NCBI GenBank assembly: GCA_950106755.1
Contig: CATNNA010000008.1
Span: 558,001-622,000, forward strand
Reading direction: 5' to 3'
DNA: 64,000 nucleotides
DNA from: Climacium dendroides
Lineage: Eukaryota > Streptophyta > Bryopsida > Hypnales > Climaciaceae
In this document: one piece after another, positions 21,227 to 34,190 of the stretch
Layout: each line of letters opens with the position of its first letter
Numbering within the stretch: position 1 is the stretch's first letter
Program-made: the position numbers and the translations under genes
The notes under the pieces: generated by a model
What the model saw: only the letters and a program-made list of their open reading frames with translations
What the model was told of the DNA's origin: nothing
The model's database searches: none

Positions 21227-22549
21227 CTTTGAGAGAAGACAAGCATAACCGGGTTCTAATTGGTCTTTATTGTTTTTGTTATTAGATTCCTAAGTGAGTG
21301 TCTAATTGTTATTCAATTTTGCCTTCTAAGCAATGGATCTTTTCTAAGTACCTAATTATTATAAACTTGAAAAGAAATTTATTAGAACCTATTTTAATTG
21401 TAAAACCAAAAGGCCAAACTAGCTAAGGCCACTATGGTTTTTATGATAAGTGTTTATAATTTAAATTTAGCAATCTTAAGTTCAAGATCAATTTATACCA
21501 CTTCTAAAAATATAAGATACATTGAAATTCGACACTCCCATGAAAAGGTATAACCAGATGAAGTTTAGCTATTGGAATGGCAATTTAAACTTCATCCATA
21601 TTTTTCTAATGACTCCTAAACTCAATTTGACTTTGGATTTTTGTTATAGGTTTAAGATAAAATGTACTATTTAAGTTCTAAAGTTCACCATAGATGGATA
21701 GAAACTTCACAAGTTCATCCAATCTCCACTTAGAACTTCTTCTGCTTAAATCTTTTTTGTCTTATGTCTATTTCTAAGTATAATATGTTTCTCGAAAGGT
21801 CTAAAGATTTTCTACAAGAACCTAATTCTGAATTCATGTTTTGAAGTCTTTTTTAAGGTCTAAATTGTGGTCTACTTTCCTACTAGCTTTTAAACAAATA
21901 ATGATGAAAATACAAACATATAGAATGTAATTATACCTTGGAGTCAACCTCTAACATGGTCCCATCTTCCCATATTTGGATATAAATCGTGGCGGGTGGT
22001 GAGTTGGGCTCCATTTTATAACTTTGTTTTATTGTTTTTTTTTTTTGTTTTTTTTTTTTTGTGTATTCGCTAATTTGATAGATTGATAATTTATAGAGCG
22101 ACACTTCACTCCATTTTTTAATTTGCTAATTGTATTTTTCTATATATATCCTTTTTTTCCTTTCTTCTATTATTTTTCTATGTCCTCATACTATTTTTTG
22201 ATAAGGTTACTATTAATTTTAGGACTAGATTTTTTGAACTAACTTAAGAATACGAGCCAGTGACTCAAGCGTGATGTCACCATAGCCTCTATGCTCGTCT
22301 TTTTGTTTTTAAAGCTTTAAATGCTCTTGTTGACTTGTTCACTAGATTTTCTTTTTCTATTCTAAAACCACAAGCAAGTGACTCAAGCACAAGGTTCAAA
22401 CATCTAACTACTTTTGTTGACTTTTTTCATAAGACTATTAATTCTATTTAGAACCACGAACACTTGATGATGTTGAGATTTTTTCTCACTTGTCCTATAC
22501 TATTATATTTTTTTTCTACACTCTAAATTTGGTCTAAATCTTTTTTTTT
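21227..22549. other. AT-rich stretch without a gene
   Basis: No coding frame. A poly-T region at 22025-22060 is the only conspicuous simple sequence. Confidence 0.4.
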
Positions 22550-22795
22550 TCTCCCTAACACTCTTCCTTCTCCTTCCTCCTACTTAAACCTATTAGTGTT
22601 TCTTACAAATCTTACTTCCCTTCTACAACTCTCTTCTCTCCACTCACTCTTCCCTCTTAGCCTCTCTCCTCACTCTTCTAGTCTTCTCTCCTCACCCTCT
22701 CCCTTGCTTGTCTCCCTCTCTCCTCCCTATCTCTCCACTTTCCTCTCTCACTTCATATCCTCCTCTCACTCTCCTTGTCCCCTTTTCCTTCCTTA
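22550..22795. repeat. Polypyrimidine (CT-rich) tract
   Basis: About 250 bases nearly free of purines, mostly CTCTCC/TTCTCT words, followed by (TTTA)n at 22793-22816 and AT-rich repeats of TTAAAATTAAAAT. It looks like low-complexity DNA or a plant CT-rich leader without a gene behind it. The Ser/Leu-rich reading frame over it is a composition artefact. Confidence 0.6.
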
Positions 22796-22859
22796 TTTAT
22801 TTATTTATTTATTTTTAAAATTAAAATTAAAATTATTAAAATCTTTAATTTAAAATCTT

Positions 22860-25800
22860 TAAATTTAAATTTTTAAATTAATCTTTGTGTTTTGCACAAA
22901 ATATTTATGTTTATATTTATTTTATTTTATTTTTTAACTACTACCTTTCAAACTAAGTCTTTGCAATGCAAATTCCCTTTTATACTAATTTTCATTTCTT
23001 TTCAAAGATGATTATTTCCTATTACTTTCTTTTCACTCTAATTGTTTCTTTTCACAGCCTACTAATTCTCACTAAATTCTTTTCACTCTAAAATTTAAGC
23101 TAAAACACTCTTATTAATTTCCATACTTCATACTAATTTTTTTCTTTCTTGTTGTTTTTTGTAATATCACTATGTTTTTTTGTAATATCTCTCTGTTTTT
23201 TTGTAATATCATTCTAGGTACTCTCTAATATTACATTAATCCTCTCTCTCAACTTGCAAAATAAGATGGATTGCTAATTTTTTGCCTATCTCAAATCTAT
23301 ACTCAAGACACAAAAATTACCTAATTTTTTCAAAGAAAATTGCTTAGCTTCTGCATACAGTTTCAAAACTTTGCTGTATTTTGAAATTTAACCATAAAAC
23401 TAAGGACTTGATACATAAAAGCAAACATTAAGTCAAAACAAAACTTAATCTGGACCTCACTTTTGCATGCCCAGGTGCTAAGGAATATCTTCCACATGGA
23501 GAATTCTACACAAGGCACTCGTGCAAAAATACCAATACAACAATAAGCACTCTAGAGAGTTCCAACTAACGGCCTTGCCAAAATTCGGTTGGAACTCCTA
23601 GGATTAGTATAGACCAACAAGATCCACAAAAACCAACCCATGACAAATTTTAGAATGCTCAAACATTAGAACTTTAGTGCTAAAGCTTGAAGGGACTCCC
23701 AAGTCCTTCAAGAATGTACAAAAAACTCAAGACTTGAGCCAGAAGAGGCTCAAAAAACACTAGATGGACACAAATGACCAAAATTTGGCCAAAACACAAG
23801 CTTTGAATAAGCGAGCAACTTCACATTAGAAAAGAGGTGAGTTTCGGGAGAGAAGGAGTGGACTTTTATACTACTCCTAAAGGCCTTCTCCCCCGTTTAA
23901 TCCAAAGATTTTTAGATTTCTAACTACTATTTACCAAAACAAATTCTAAAAATCACATTTACTGCTATATTACATTCTAACTTTTGAAGAAAAACTCCAA
24001 ATCACAAACGGATTCCGCCATCGGCTTCAAAAGGACATTTTTAGTGTAGAAAACCCTCTTCCCACTTTTCATAGTGAAAAACTCAGTAAAACCTACCAAT
24101 AATTTAACAACTAGAAAAGGTAAAAATCCAACTTTTAGAAGTTAACTTTTCTAAGAAAAGTAATTAGCCTAGGTTCTTTAGTAGGTATAAGGGAGTAAAG
24201 AAAGACCCTACTTCAACTTCAATCCGACTCTATGTGCTCCCAATACACTAGTCAATTGCACAAATAATCTTTAAATTCATTGATCTTAAAGGATTTTATT
24301 AGTTTTGATACTTACAATTATTAGAATGTTGCAAAACTTATTGGGGTGCTTCATTAATATACAAAACCTTATCCTAATTTTTAGTGGGATTTTATTGCAA
24401 CATGGGTACTTTCCAAGAATTTACAACCATATTTGGAGGTAGTTGATTCCCATAGAGTCATTTTCTAGATTCCAAAAAAATCCAAAATTTTTTGGGCAAC
24501 TTTTTGGAAGCTCCCAAAGTCAAAGTGCAGGCTCATGTTTTTACTTTGCACCCTAGGGAAGGAGATTAAAATCCCGTAGCTCCTTTATGTGACCAGTGAT
24601 TAGGGAATCTTTTACACATGAGGGAATCTTTGCAAACTGATTTTGTTGTTGGATTCTTGATGTGATTTCAGCCCAAGAACACTTCATATTCAATATAGAT
24701 GCTTGTTTCTAGCCCTCCATGGGTTTTATATCTACAACTTAACAATTTGGCTTTCTATTTTTTCCAAGACCTATAGGGAATGAAATTCTATTATTAGGAG
24801 ATGACTTAGAAATCCCACTAGGATTTCCTTGGATTCAATTTATCCAGGTTTTTATCATATATTAGTTTAATTGGATGTTTGGGGAGTTATTTTCAATGGA
24901 TTAGAGTATTAGATTTTTGTGCAATTTGGGAATTCTAATATATATACAAAGAAACTTTTGAACTGGTTTAGGGTTTTTTTAAAAAAAATTTTGGACCAAA
25001 TGCCAATTTTGCTTGTAACATCCTTTTTTGGATTTATTCTCTTTTTTGGGACTTTTCTCACTAAATGCTAGACTTAATTATGAAAAAACAAAAGAAAAAT
25101 AGACTATGAGTTCCAAGCAACGAATTTGGGGCTCGCACACTCCATAAAAATCCAACATTGAAAAGCTTTTAATAGAAAAATGATGTTTAACTCTAATGTG
25201 AGGTTGAATAATGTGTCACATATGCAAGGTCATTAGAATGCATTATATTTTGATCTTCACATCTATAGGGTGGTTGTGAGAAAGACTGAACAATTTTGGT
25301 AGCATTTTGCCAAAATTGTAGTTTTTGTGCTCAATACTATAAGTACTCCGAGTACTATGAAATAAAAAAACCTCTCCACCATTGACATTAAAAATTGATG
25401 ACTAATAATACTTGATACTTATAAGTACTAAAAAAATACTATTTGAAAAAAATGACAGTTTGTCACAAAAAATAGTTATAACTAGGTATAAATTAATAAT
25501 AATTAAAAAATTATAAATATAAAAACTAAATATTGTACATTTGTAAAGACTTAATAGTGATCACATTTCAACAAAGAACAGGAGTCAAAACCATCTTCAA
25601 TGTTTAGAAGTGCACGTATAAGGGAGCCATATTTGTACAAATATAAAGGCCATAACTAATGTATTTTTATATTTCTTTTGGTAGGCATATATCTTCCTAT
25701 TGTAGGAATAGGCTACAAAAATTTCAACTCTAGATCTTGAATTTTAGATACTTCCAATTTTAAAAACTTCTAAACCTCGAAGTGTGCCAAATTAGCAAAA

Positions 25801-27249
25801 TTGGCTTTTAAATATGAATTGATTTTTTTTTAATTTCTAAAAAACTAAGGATATGATAACAATCAAGTTAACCATCTCTAATAAAAATTTCAAGTTCATC
25901 AAGCTTTATCATAAAAAATTCTAGCAAAAAGCAACTTCACAATTCTAAATGTGACATAAAACAGTATTGGCCTTTCTTACAATCACCTTGTAACATCCAA
26001 GTGCAAAATTCAGTCCATACAAAAAAGTGAAAGTTTAAGACAATTGAGAAGAAATGGATTCCAAATTGAACCTATAGTTTAGAAATCAAACCACATTTCC
26101 AAAGTTTGTGGAATCCAAGCACAAAGTACTATCATTGTCTATCTTTTGCTTGGTAGCCTAGTTTGCATTAAGTATCAAACTATGGGAGAATACACCATTT
26201 GCTTGCAAAATTTTAATAGTGAGTTTAGTACTTGTTAAAATTTCTCCTATTAGTTCAAAAACAAATGCACCTTTGGGCATATGCTTAGTTGTTCAAATTT
26301 TCCATTCCATAAGGACTATAGGAAACACCTCTACATGAAACTTCATCCCCTGCTAGACAACACGATTGCCATAGATACTATTACATCTACATTTCACATT
26401 GCACTCCTTAAGGAAAATATAAAGAATGTGATCCTTGCATAATTATTTCCTCTCCCCTTCTACAATGTGCATCTTTTTTTATAGAAATTTGCATCCCTAT
26501 TGCCTTCTTCAATAAACTTATCAGCTAAAATGTCTCTTTGATATGTACTTTGATCTTTAAGATTGGCTTGGCATACACACATGGAAACTTCTATTGCATA
26601 ACATTGGAACATGAACAATAGTCTCTAGGGTAGAGGCTTTCAAGTGTAGGTCGTACCTAAGCTTATTCATAACTACACTTGAATTGATGTATTGAAAATA
26701 AGTCAAAACAACGTCAAATTGAGCAATATGGACATGGATCTTCTTGAATTCTTTAGACAAATTTCAAGCATCATACCAAGATGCAACTTAATTATAATCC
26801 TATCTCAACAACTAACCTTTACACTTTACTTTAGTTGTAAACAAGTGAATTAATATGCAATATAAAAGCTTGAGACTAGCAAATGTACTACTTCTACCCA
26901 ATCCACTACAAACTTCATATTGGAGAGCAAAATATAAGTCATTCAATACCGTTTTCCTTTGCTTGAGGTTACAAGCATTTCAGTTTGTTCTTGGTGCCTT
27001 ACAAGTGTTTAAGTTTGGATTTAGTACTTCATGAGAATTCATCCCCATAGATTTAATGCCTCACAATAATTTCATTTGTGAGAAAGGGGCCCTCACCAAT
27101 GCAATAGGATGTAGTAAAATACAAAGAGCATACAACCTTTCCTACAATGCATACAAATGCAACTCAATGGACAAAAAAAATAAATAAATAAAATACAGAT
27201 GACATTATGTTCTGGATTTATTTTGAAATTGTACCTCTCCTTCAATCTT
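22860..27249. other. Long AT-rich non-coding stretch
   Basis: No supported gene. A 21-bp tandem triplet (TTTTTTTGTAATATC core, 23150-23212) is the only clear repeat. 23400-24250 is somewhat less AT-rich (words such as AGGGACTCCCAAGTCC) and may be an old LTR or intergenic transposon remnant, but I cannot name it. Confidence 0.4.
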
Positions 27250-28530
27250 CTAGTTAGGACCACCCACTTTCTCCACCTTTCCATTTTTTCCTTTAATTAT
27301 TGGTGCATCCACCTCCTTTGCAGTTTGTGTTTTGGTTTGCACTATGTTCTTCGGAACAAGAACCAAACCAACTCTAGCAATGTCTAACAAGTCTTTAAAA
27401 GTCCTCCTATTTAGAGAGTACAGATTCTTAGGCATTGATATATTGGACAACTCCTCACTATTAGACACAATAAGACCCTTTATCCTTCTTGCCTTGCACT
27501 TGAATGGTGACCTTGGTGCTACAACCACTGGTATTACTCTAACCTCCACTACTACTACTTTAATCTCCTCCATTGTTGCTTTAGCCTCCTATGCTATTGT
27601 TCCAGCCTCCATTGTTGCTTTTTCAGCTTCCTTTGCCATTGTTCTAGCCTCCAACAATGATGCACTAGTCTCTATTACTATAGTTGAACTTTGAACTTCC
27701 ATTGTGATTAAAGACAACTCAGTTGTAGTATTCATTCCTTTTTGTTGCTCCAACATCTACTACAAGTTCGACCTCCACTACCATTGCTTCTATAGGCAAC
27801 AAGTTCACGACAGCCTCTACTTCCTTTACTCCATCTTCCCAATCCTTGACACTACACTCTAAGGCATTTTCTTGATTCTTGATATCCATGCTTTTCCCTC
27901 ACTGTCCTACTAAGCATTGTGCCCTTAGTTTAGGCATGATTGCGCTTCTACCTTCATCTTATGGCAACGGTGACTTCCTTGCACTAGTGCACATTTTCCC
28001 TCATAAACAACATTCACCAACCTTCACGTCAAACTTGCCTAATTATGAATGTGAGATCCATTGTCAAGGGGAATGCCTCTTTTGAGGTCCTACTTGGTTT
28101 TTCTGACTTTATTCATCACCATGTGCATCTATTAGTTCAATACCTTCCTCACCATGCAGCTAGAGATTCTTTAGACCTGAATCCAATGACTTGATGTTGT
28201 CTTTAAGTTCTTCTGTAGTGTACTTAGAAACAATATCATCATCTTCATTGTCAAAACCCAAGATGGTGTCTACATTGTCTTCATTGACATTTTGCACATT
28301 CTTGTTTTCATTGTCATCTAAAATTGTGGTGCCCAAATTCAAAGGTAGACATGGCATTTTAGTGTCTACTTTGTCATCTTATGATTTTGATCTTAAATTT
28401 AGATTAGGTTCAGAAGCCTTCACACTTTTACTATCATCAAAACACTCCATGACAACCACTCCACCTGATTTTTGTGACTTTGTAGATTCTCTTGTTCCTT
28501 CAACCAAGTGTTGTTGTCCTTATGGACCTT
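27250..28530 (-). pseudogene. Decayed ORF region, unknown, possibly retroelement gag-like
   Basis: The minus strand keeps protein-like runs in more than one frame. Upstream is an acidic segment (NENKNVQNVNEDNVDTILGF, then DNEDDDIVSKYTTEELKDNI). Downstream are repeated Ala/Thr/Met helices (EARTMAKEAEKATMEAG) and then SPFKCKARRIKGLIVSNSEE and IARVGLVLVPKNIVQTKT. Between them stops are frequent. Acidic, helical and basic parts in this order would suit a gag-like or chromatin-associated protein of a transposon, but I recognise no domain. Neighbouring DNA offers no ends. Confidence 0.3.
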
Positions 28531-30544
28531 AAAGGACTCTTTGTGAGTGTTTAATTACCCACCCTTGGTGATTAGACATACGCAACCAAGTTCTAATGTG
28601 TGAACCACTAAATTAGTTCACCTTTTAAAAAATCAAAAATATAAACAAATTGCTCAAATTTGCAAGTTCAGAAGTGTTAGTACTCTAGATTAAACTACAG
28701 CCATTAGTTAGGGAGTTTCCTAGTATATAAAAATAGGAAGATGGAGAATTTAGAGCAAAAGCTAGAAAATGCCATTAGAAAAAAATAAAGGAAAAATGGA
28801 ATGGAAAAAAGAAAGATTTAAAATTAAAAAGATGATAAGCAAGATTTGGTAGAGTAACCAAATTAGACTAAATGAAAACAAAAAATACAAAGGAACAAAA
28901 TGAAAACAAAACACTACAAGTAGAAAATGAAACTAAAACCAAATTGCAAACAAAAAATATCAGAAATAAAAAATAAAAAATAAAATAACAAAACAAAAGA
29001 CTAGGAGTATGAAATAATATTAGAAGTAAATTGAAAACTATAAGAATAATAAATAATAAAAAATTCAGTTAAATTAAAACCATGACAAAAATACTATTGT
29101 AGTAAAGAAAACACTAAAATAGTGTTAAAAATATCAAAATAGGATTTAAAAAATATATATATTCGAGGCTTTTATAGTAATATAGGGAGTTTGTACTAAA
29201 CTAGTGGATTTACAATAAATTATCACATTTTTCAATAAATTAGAGGTAGATGAAAGTAGTTAGAAACATTAGTTCATTGATAGAGGATGTAGGCAAAATT
29301 AGGAGTTTCCTCTCTTCTTCTCTCTTCCTCTCTCTTCCTCTCTCTTGTAATATTGAGTGTATATGTATTTTGAGAGGAATGTTAAGATTTATGGGTGTTT
29401 TAAGTATGAATTGTTGAAGTTGAAAAAGGGAACCATGTAAGATAATTTGTTGAGTAGGTTTCATTGTTTTTTGAAAAAAATAGGTGGAAAATGGAGGTTT
29501 TTGAAGTCAGATGGAAAAAGGTGCATGAGAATGAGGGAAAAATTTTGGACTGCCAATTTAAACTAGTGATTGTAAGAGCACAAAGAACTTGATGGAGCTA
29601 AATTTTAAAAGGGTGATGCGCCTTGAAGTTAGCTTTCCAAAAAGCTATGGCTCACCCAATTCAAAGCAAGGACAAAAATGTGGCATTTAATTTAGTGCAA
29701 AAAGGCCAACTTCCATGGCCATAAAAGACTAACAACTTTAATGAGAGATTGCAAAAATTCAGCAAAGTAGATTGATTTGAATTCTTGGGAGAAGAAGGAT
29801 GAAGGAGTTAGCTTTTCAACAAAATAAGTCTCGCTTAATTTGGAGCATGGACAAAGTCAGGGCAACAATGTAGTGTGACAAGGTCTTCTACTTATTTGGT
29901 GGCAAATTGTTTTGGGTATTTCATTTATTTCTTGTGGTTCTAATTTAATTTAATTGTAATCCTAATTACAACATGCTTTTGTCTTATAAATCTTGAATGA
30001 GTGATTTAATGTCTATGCATGGAATTCTCTTGTGGGATGTGAGTGTCTAGAGAGGGTGCACAAAATTTGAGTTGAACTTTTTTAGGGTCTTAGGGCAAGC
30101 ATGGAAACACTACCCAATTGGAAATAAAAATAGGGTTGAGATGTGAATGATGAAATGGAAGAAAAATATTAATTGGCCTAGAAGGAATATATAAATGTGT
30201 TAAGGATTAGATCTATGGAATTAGGGAGGTGCATGGTGTCAATTTAGGGAGTGAGTTAGGATTTTGCATGGTTGTGGTGTGCTAGGATTAAATTTCAGGA
30301 TACCAATTTAATCCATTTGGTGCCCAAATTGGCAATTTGGAATGGAATTTGCCCTAGGAGATTGTCCTAACTTCCAAAAGCATATATTAGAGCAATTTAG
30401 GACGTTTTAAATACACATTTGGGTGATTTAGTGGTGTTGTCTCTATTTCACTTGTTTAATTAAAAAATTATTAAAAAATTATTTAGAAATCCATTGTTTG
30501 GAAAGTGGACTAGATAGGTGTTCTATACACTATTCAATAGCCCA
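28531..30544. other. AT-rich stretch without a gene
   Basis: A-rich at 28750-29150. A short (CTCTTC) pyrimidine run at 29310-29345. No coding signal or RNA gene. Confidence 0.4.
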
Positions 30545-30580
30545 CACTACAACAATGGCAGTGTTTTATGACTGCAAAAT
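30545..30580 (+). repeat. Left terminal inverted repeat
   Basis: 36 bases starting CACTACAACA and ending ATGACTGCAAAAT; two mismatches to the right repeat, both at positions 12-13. Confidence 0.92.
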
Positions 30581-30949
30581 TATGACTGAGGATGACTGGC
30601 GACTGCTTGCAGTCATATTCTTGAAGGCCAATACTTTGGGGAGAAATATGACTGCAAAATATGACTGCCAGTTATTTTTACGCCTTGTACTTCACAAGCG
30701 TATACTATACGGCCATTAGGAATACCAAAGTACTTCATAGGGAATGTAGGGAACATATTTGGAAACGTTGGGAACATGTTTGGGAACATTGAGTCATATT
30801 ATCACTAATATTTTCATATAATAGTGATTTTGTTTTGTTTTGGGCAATTCAAGAAAAATTTGGGCAATTCCAAAAAAATATAGAGAAGTCATTGTTTAAA
30901 ATTTTAAAATCCTAGTCACCTACTTTTTTGGATTTTTGGATCCTAGTCA

Positions 30950-31520
30950 CTATTTTTTTTAGGGTTTTGATACCTTAGCCGTCATTTTTTTAGGGTTTTG
31001 AAACCCTAGCCGTCACTTCTTGTGGCTCTTCTTCCTTACTTTTTATTGTCTCTTAGCTCTCACTTGTTGTTGTTTATTGTTGCATCTTAAGTCTTGTTTC
31101 TTGTTGCTCTCTAGTTCATGCTTCTTATTTCTTATTGTTGCATTTAAATTCTTTCTTTCTCTTGCATTTGAACTCTTTCTTCTTCTTAGTTCTTGTTTTT
31201 TTGTTTCCTCTTGTTTTGTAGTTCTTGCTTTTTATTTCTTCTTGTTGCATCTATACTCTCATTTCTTGCTGTTTTTTGTCATGTCTTAGTTGGTGCTTCT
31301 TGTTTCTTCTTGTATCTTAGTTGTTGCTTTTTATTTGTTCTTATGTCTTAATTGTTGCCTTATATTGTGTCTTAGTTGTTGTTTCTTGTTTTGTGTTGCT
31401 TCTTGTTTCTTATTGTGTCTTAGTTGTTGCTTAGTTGTTGTTTCTTATTCCTTATTGCATTTTAACTTTTGATTCTTGTTATCTCTTAGTACTTATATTT
31501 TTTTTCTTGTTTCCTCCATC
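30950..31520. repeat. T-rich irregular tandem region inside the CACTA element
   Basis: Degenerate repeats of words like CTTAGTTGTTGCTTCTTGTT. Cys/Leu/Phe-rich reading frames over it are artefacts of this composition. Confidence 0.6.
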
Positions 31521-31689
31521 ATCAATCTTATTTTTCCTATCCTAAACTTGAGTTACATATTTTGTGTTGATTGTAAATCTTTGAAGGTTAGGCTTTGTTG
31601 TTCAATCACTAAAAACTAACCTCTCATTTCTTTGATTGTATATGCAGGCATCAAAAGTTGAAACAAAGACATTGGAAGCTACTTGTAAC

Positions 31690-32075
31690 TTCATGAAGCC
31701 AAAATATGACTTACAGAAGTCATATTCCATAAAATATAACTAACGAGAGTCGTATTCTACATTACTGCAAAATATGACTTACCTCAGTCATATTCCATGC
31801 TATCAAAAAATATGACTCACTGTAGTCATATTCCATGTCATCCAAAAATATGACTGACTGCAGTCATATTCCATGTCATCAAAAAATATGACTCACTGCA
31901 GTCATATTCCATGTCATCAAAAAATATGACTAACCGCAGTCATATTCCATGTCATCCAAAAATATGACTGACCGCAGTCATATTCCACGTCATCCAAAAA
32001 TATGACTGATCGCAATCATATTCCACGTCATCCAAAAATATGACTGACCATAGTCATATTCCACATAGGATTTTT
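31690..32075. repeat. Array of about ten 38-bp palindromic units
   Basis: Each unit holds AATATGACT, four to six bases, then AGTCATATT, followed by a CCATGTCATCA-type spacer and an A run. Spacing between successive AGTCATATT copies is 38 bp (for example 31861 and 31899). The arms are inverted copies, so every unit can form a hairpin or bind a dimer. The word ATGACT is also in the terminal repeats, so these are probably multiplied transposase-binding sites, at the right side only. Confidence 0.8.
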
Positions 32076-32314
32076 TTGTTTGCCCGAGCAACTCAAGAAA
32101 AAGTCAAGACTCCCCTAGGAAAGTCAAAGTATACGCCATGTTGGCATACTATGGCTAAAAATGGGTATTTATACCCCTCGGAAAATATAACTACCAATAT
32201 GATTGATGTCTGAAGCGACTGCTTCTAAACGACTGGAATCAGTCATATTCCGAGTCATCTATAGTGATTTCTGCGTGAGTCGTATTTTTTTATTTTACGA
32301 CTCACTGCAGTCAT

Positions 32315-32350
32315 ATTTTGCAGTCATAAAACACTGCTTTTGTTGTAGTG
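32315..32350 (-). repeat. Right terminal inverted repeat
   Basis: 36 bases, starting on the minus strand CACTACAACA; followed by the CCA target duplication. Confidence 0.92.
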
Positions 32351-33645
32351 CCAACTCTTGGAATTTTCTCGCCACAGTGAAAAAGTCTCAAATAGTATAA
32401 TGCACGTTCTATGCTAAGTAGGTGCTTGTATGTCGGTCCATTGTGCCTTCCAAACAATGGATTTTATTTAATTCCTGAGTGGCCTAAGTTGCACGATCAT
32501 CTAGGAAACAACTTACTCTAATACATGCAATAAGTATAATAGCCAAATGACTATGGCCACAGTAGTTTCTTAGTATAAATGAGTTTAGTTTAGAACTTAC
32601 ATGACGTAAAAAAATAAATCATGCCATTTTCAAAAGTATAAAACTCAAGTTAATCCAATCTTCCTATCTAAAGTTATGGACGAATGAAGTTTTGCCCTTG
32701 GAAAGGCTATATAAACTTCATCCACCCTTTTTGATAAACTCCTAATTTCAAACTACCTTGGAATCTTGGCTACTTCTTTAAATGGACATAGGCTACTTAT
32801 AATGTGAGTTTGGCCACAAGTGGACTTTTCTTAATGAGATTCATCCATCCTACTTTCTACACTTCATCCTTTGATAACTTGTGGAGTCTAACTTAGTTTT
32901 CAAAGGTAGAGATATTGTTGGAGACCTTAGAAACTAACCTATGGAATGACACCCTACCTTTACTACTTGCTTGTCTTCAAAAGATTCTATTCTACATCCT
33001 ATTGCATCTCTACATGTCGGAACTCTTCCTATCAATTTACTATATTTAGAATTTGAGATTCAATTTCTTATAGGGACTAAAATAATCTTGTAGGGATTGA
33101 CAATTTGGACCTTCTTAGTGAAAATTATGGATGGATGAAGTTTAATTGCTAATTGGTGCTTCAAAACTTCCTTTGCTATTTTACATCAATCTATAGCTTA
33201 AAAGTAATTTTTTCCTTCACTTTTGAATTTTGGATTCTTATCCCTTACTAAGGTTCCATACTTGTTTCGTTTGGATGATATTCACTAATTCTCATCCAAT
33301 CTAATTCGTATACTTCATGCGTTCATATCTCACTCATTCAAAGTTGGTTTTGGGTGTATTTTATGTTTCCAAAATCCTGTTGACTACTATTGTATGGTTC
33401 TGACACTAAACTTAAAACACTATATGCAATATTTTGAGAGGTTTGGAGTCTCTCAAAATAATATAGTCCATTTAGACCCTAAATAATGAATTATAATGTT
33501 CCACAGTTTAGGCTACATTTTCTAGTTGTAATTTGCAATTTCCATTAAAATGAGAGTCTTTTGAGTGATTGTCTATTCAAACACATGTAATTTGGTTTAG
33601 AATAAATGTTCTGATTAACATAAATAAAGATTGTGTTATTTTCTG
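32351..33645. other. AT-rich stretch without a gene
   Basis: No protein-like frame; no repeat structure recognised. Confidence 0.4.
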
Positions 33646-33766
33646 AACACCAAGTCATGAGCTCCGTAGTTGGTTATAAGGGGTTGTTCATCTCATTGAA
33701 GCGGTCCAAGTTCGATTCCCGTTAGGGATGTATGAGCGCATGAGAGAAAAAACATGACTTGGTGTT
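33646..33766 (+). repeat. tRNA-like (SINE-like) unit bracketed by a 14-bp inverted repeat
   Basis: A box-like CCGTAGTTGGTTATAAG at 33664-33680 and a B-box match AGTTCGATTCC at 33709-33719, about 40 bases apart, are the internal Pol III promoter layout of tRNAs and tRNA-derived SINEs. The cloverleaf is not complete, so it is not a tRNA gene. AACACCAAGTCATG (33646-33659) and its exact reverse complement (33753-33766) enclose the unit. A possible SINE tail continues to about 33805 (AAAAAATTGTAAC). Confidence 0.5.
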
Positions 33767-34190
33767 GCTAAGTGAGCTTTGCAGGCAAAAAATTGTAACA
33801 ACCAATCGGCCCCCTACCTAGAATGTGACAAGTGCTTTACATGTTGACCAAATAAATAGTGGATATTCCACTATATTTTGCTCCCCAATAGCAATGTAAT
33901 TTCAAATAAAATGTACTCAATGATAAACACAAAATAAAATGAAGTAAAAAATAGATAAAACATAGTTGAAGAATACAAAATAAAGAATATTGAACAAAAA
34001 ATATTGTTTTGTAAACACAAAACATACACTTCAACACATTTATGCAATACCAAGCAATGAAATACAAACAATCAAATCAAACCTACACCATCTACTCTAA
34101 TATATGAATTTCATTTGTTTGATAAAACATGACGATGGAAACAACATATTTATAAAACTTGAAATATACATCAATACATAGCTACAAATA
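33767..34190. other. AT-rich stretch downstream of the DUF7869-type relic
   Basis: No gene. It contains A/T-rich words only and could include the 3' region of the relic on the minus strand. Confidence 0.35.

Larger units (their letters stand above)
30545..32350. mobile_element. Non-autonomous CACTA (En/Spm) element, 1,806 bp
   Basis: It begins CACTACAACAATGGCAGTG and ends, on the other strand, CACTACAACAAAAGCAGTG. The terminal inverted repeats are 36 bp with two mismatches (30545-30580, 32315-32350). It is flanked by CCA on both sides (30542-30544 and 32351-32353), the 3-bp duplication expected of CACTA. No transposase is encoded. The inside is a T-rich segment (30950-31520) and an array of 38-bp palindromic units near the right end. 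The near-perfect ends and clean duplication suggest a fairly recent insertion that depended on a transposase encoded elsewhere. Confidence 0.92.

Noticed and set aside
22596..22853. Ser/Leu-rich 85-codon frame
   Set aside because: Product of the polypyrimidine tract followed by (TTTA)n.
31020..31472. Cys/Leu/Phe-rich frames at 31.0-31.5 kb
   Set aside because: Lie wholly in T-rich repeat DNA of the non-autonomous CACTA element; no membrane-protein family resemblance.
33660..33730. True tRNA gene
   Set aside because: A- and B-box-like sequence is present but acceptor and anticodon stems do not pair into a cloverleaf.
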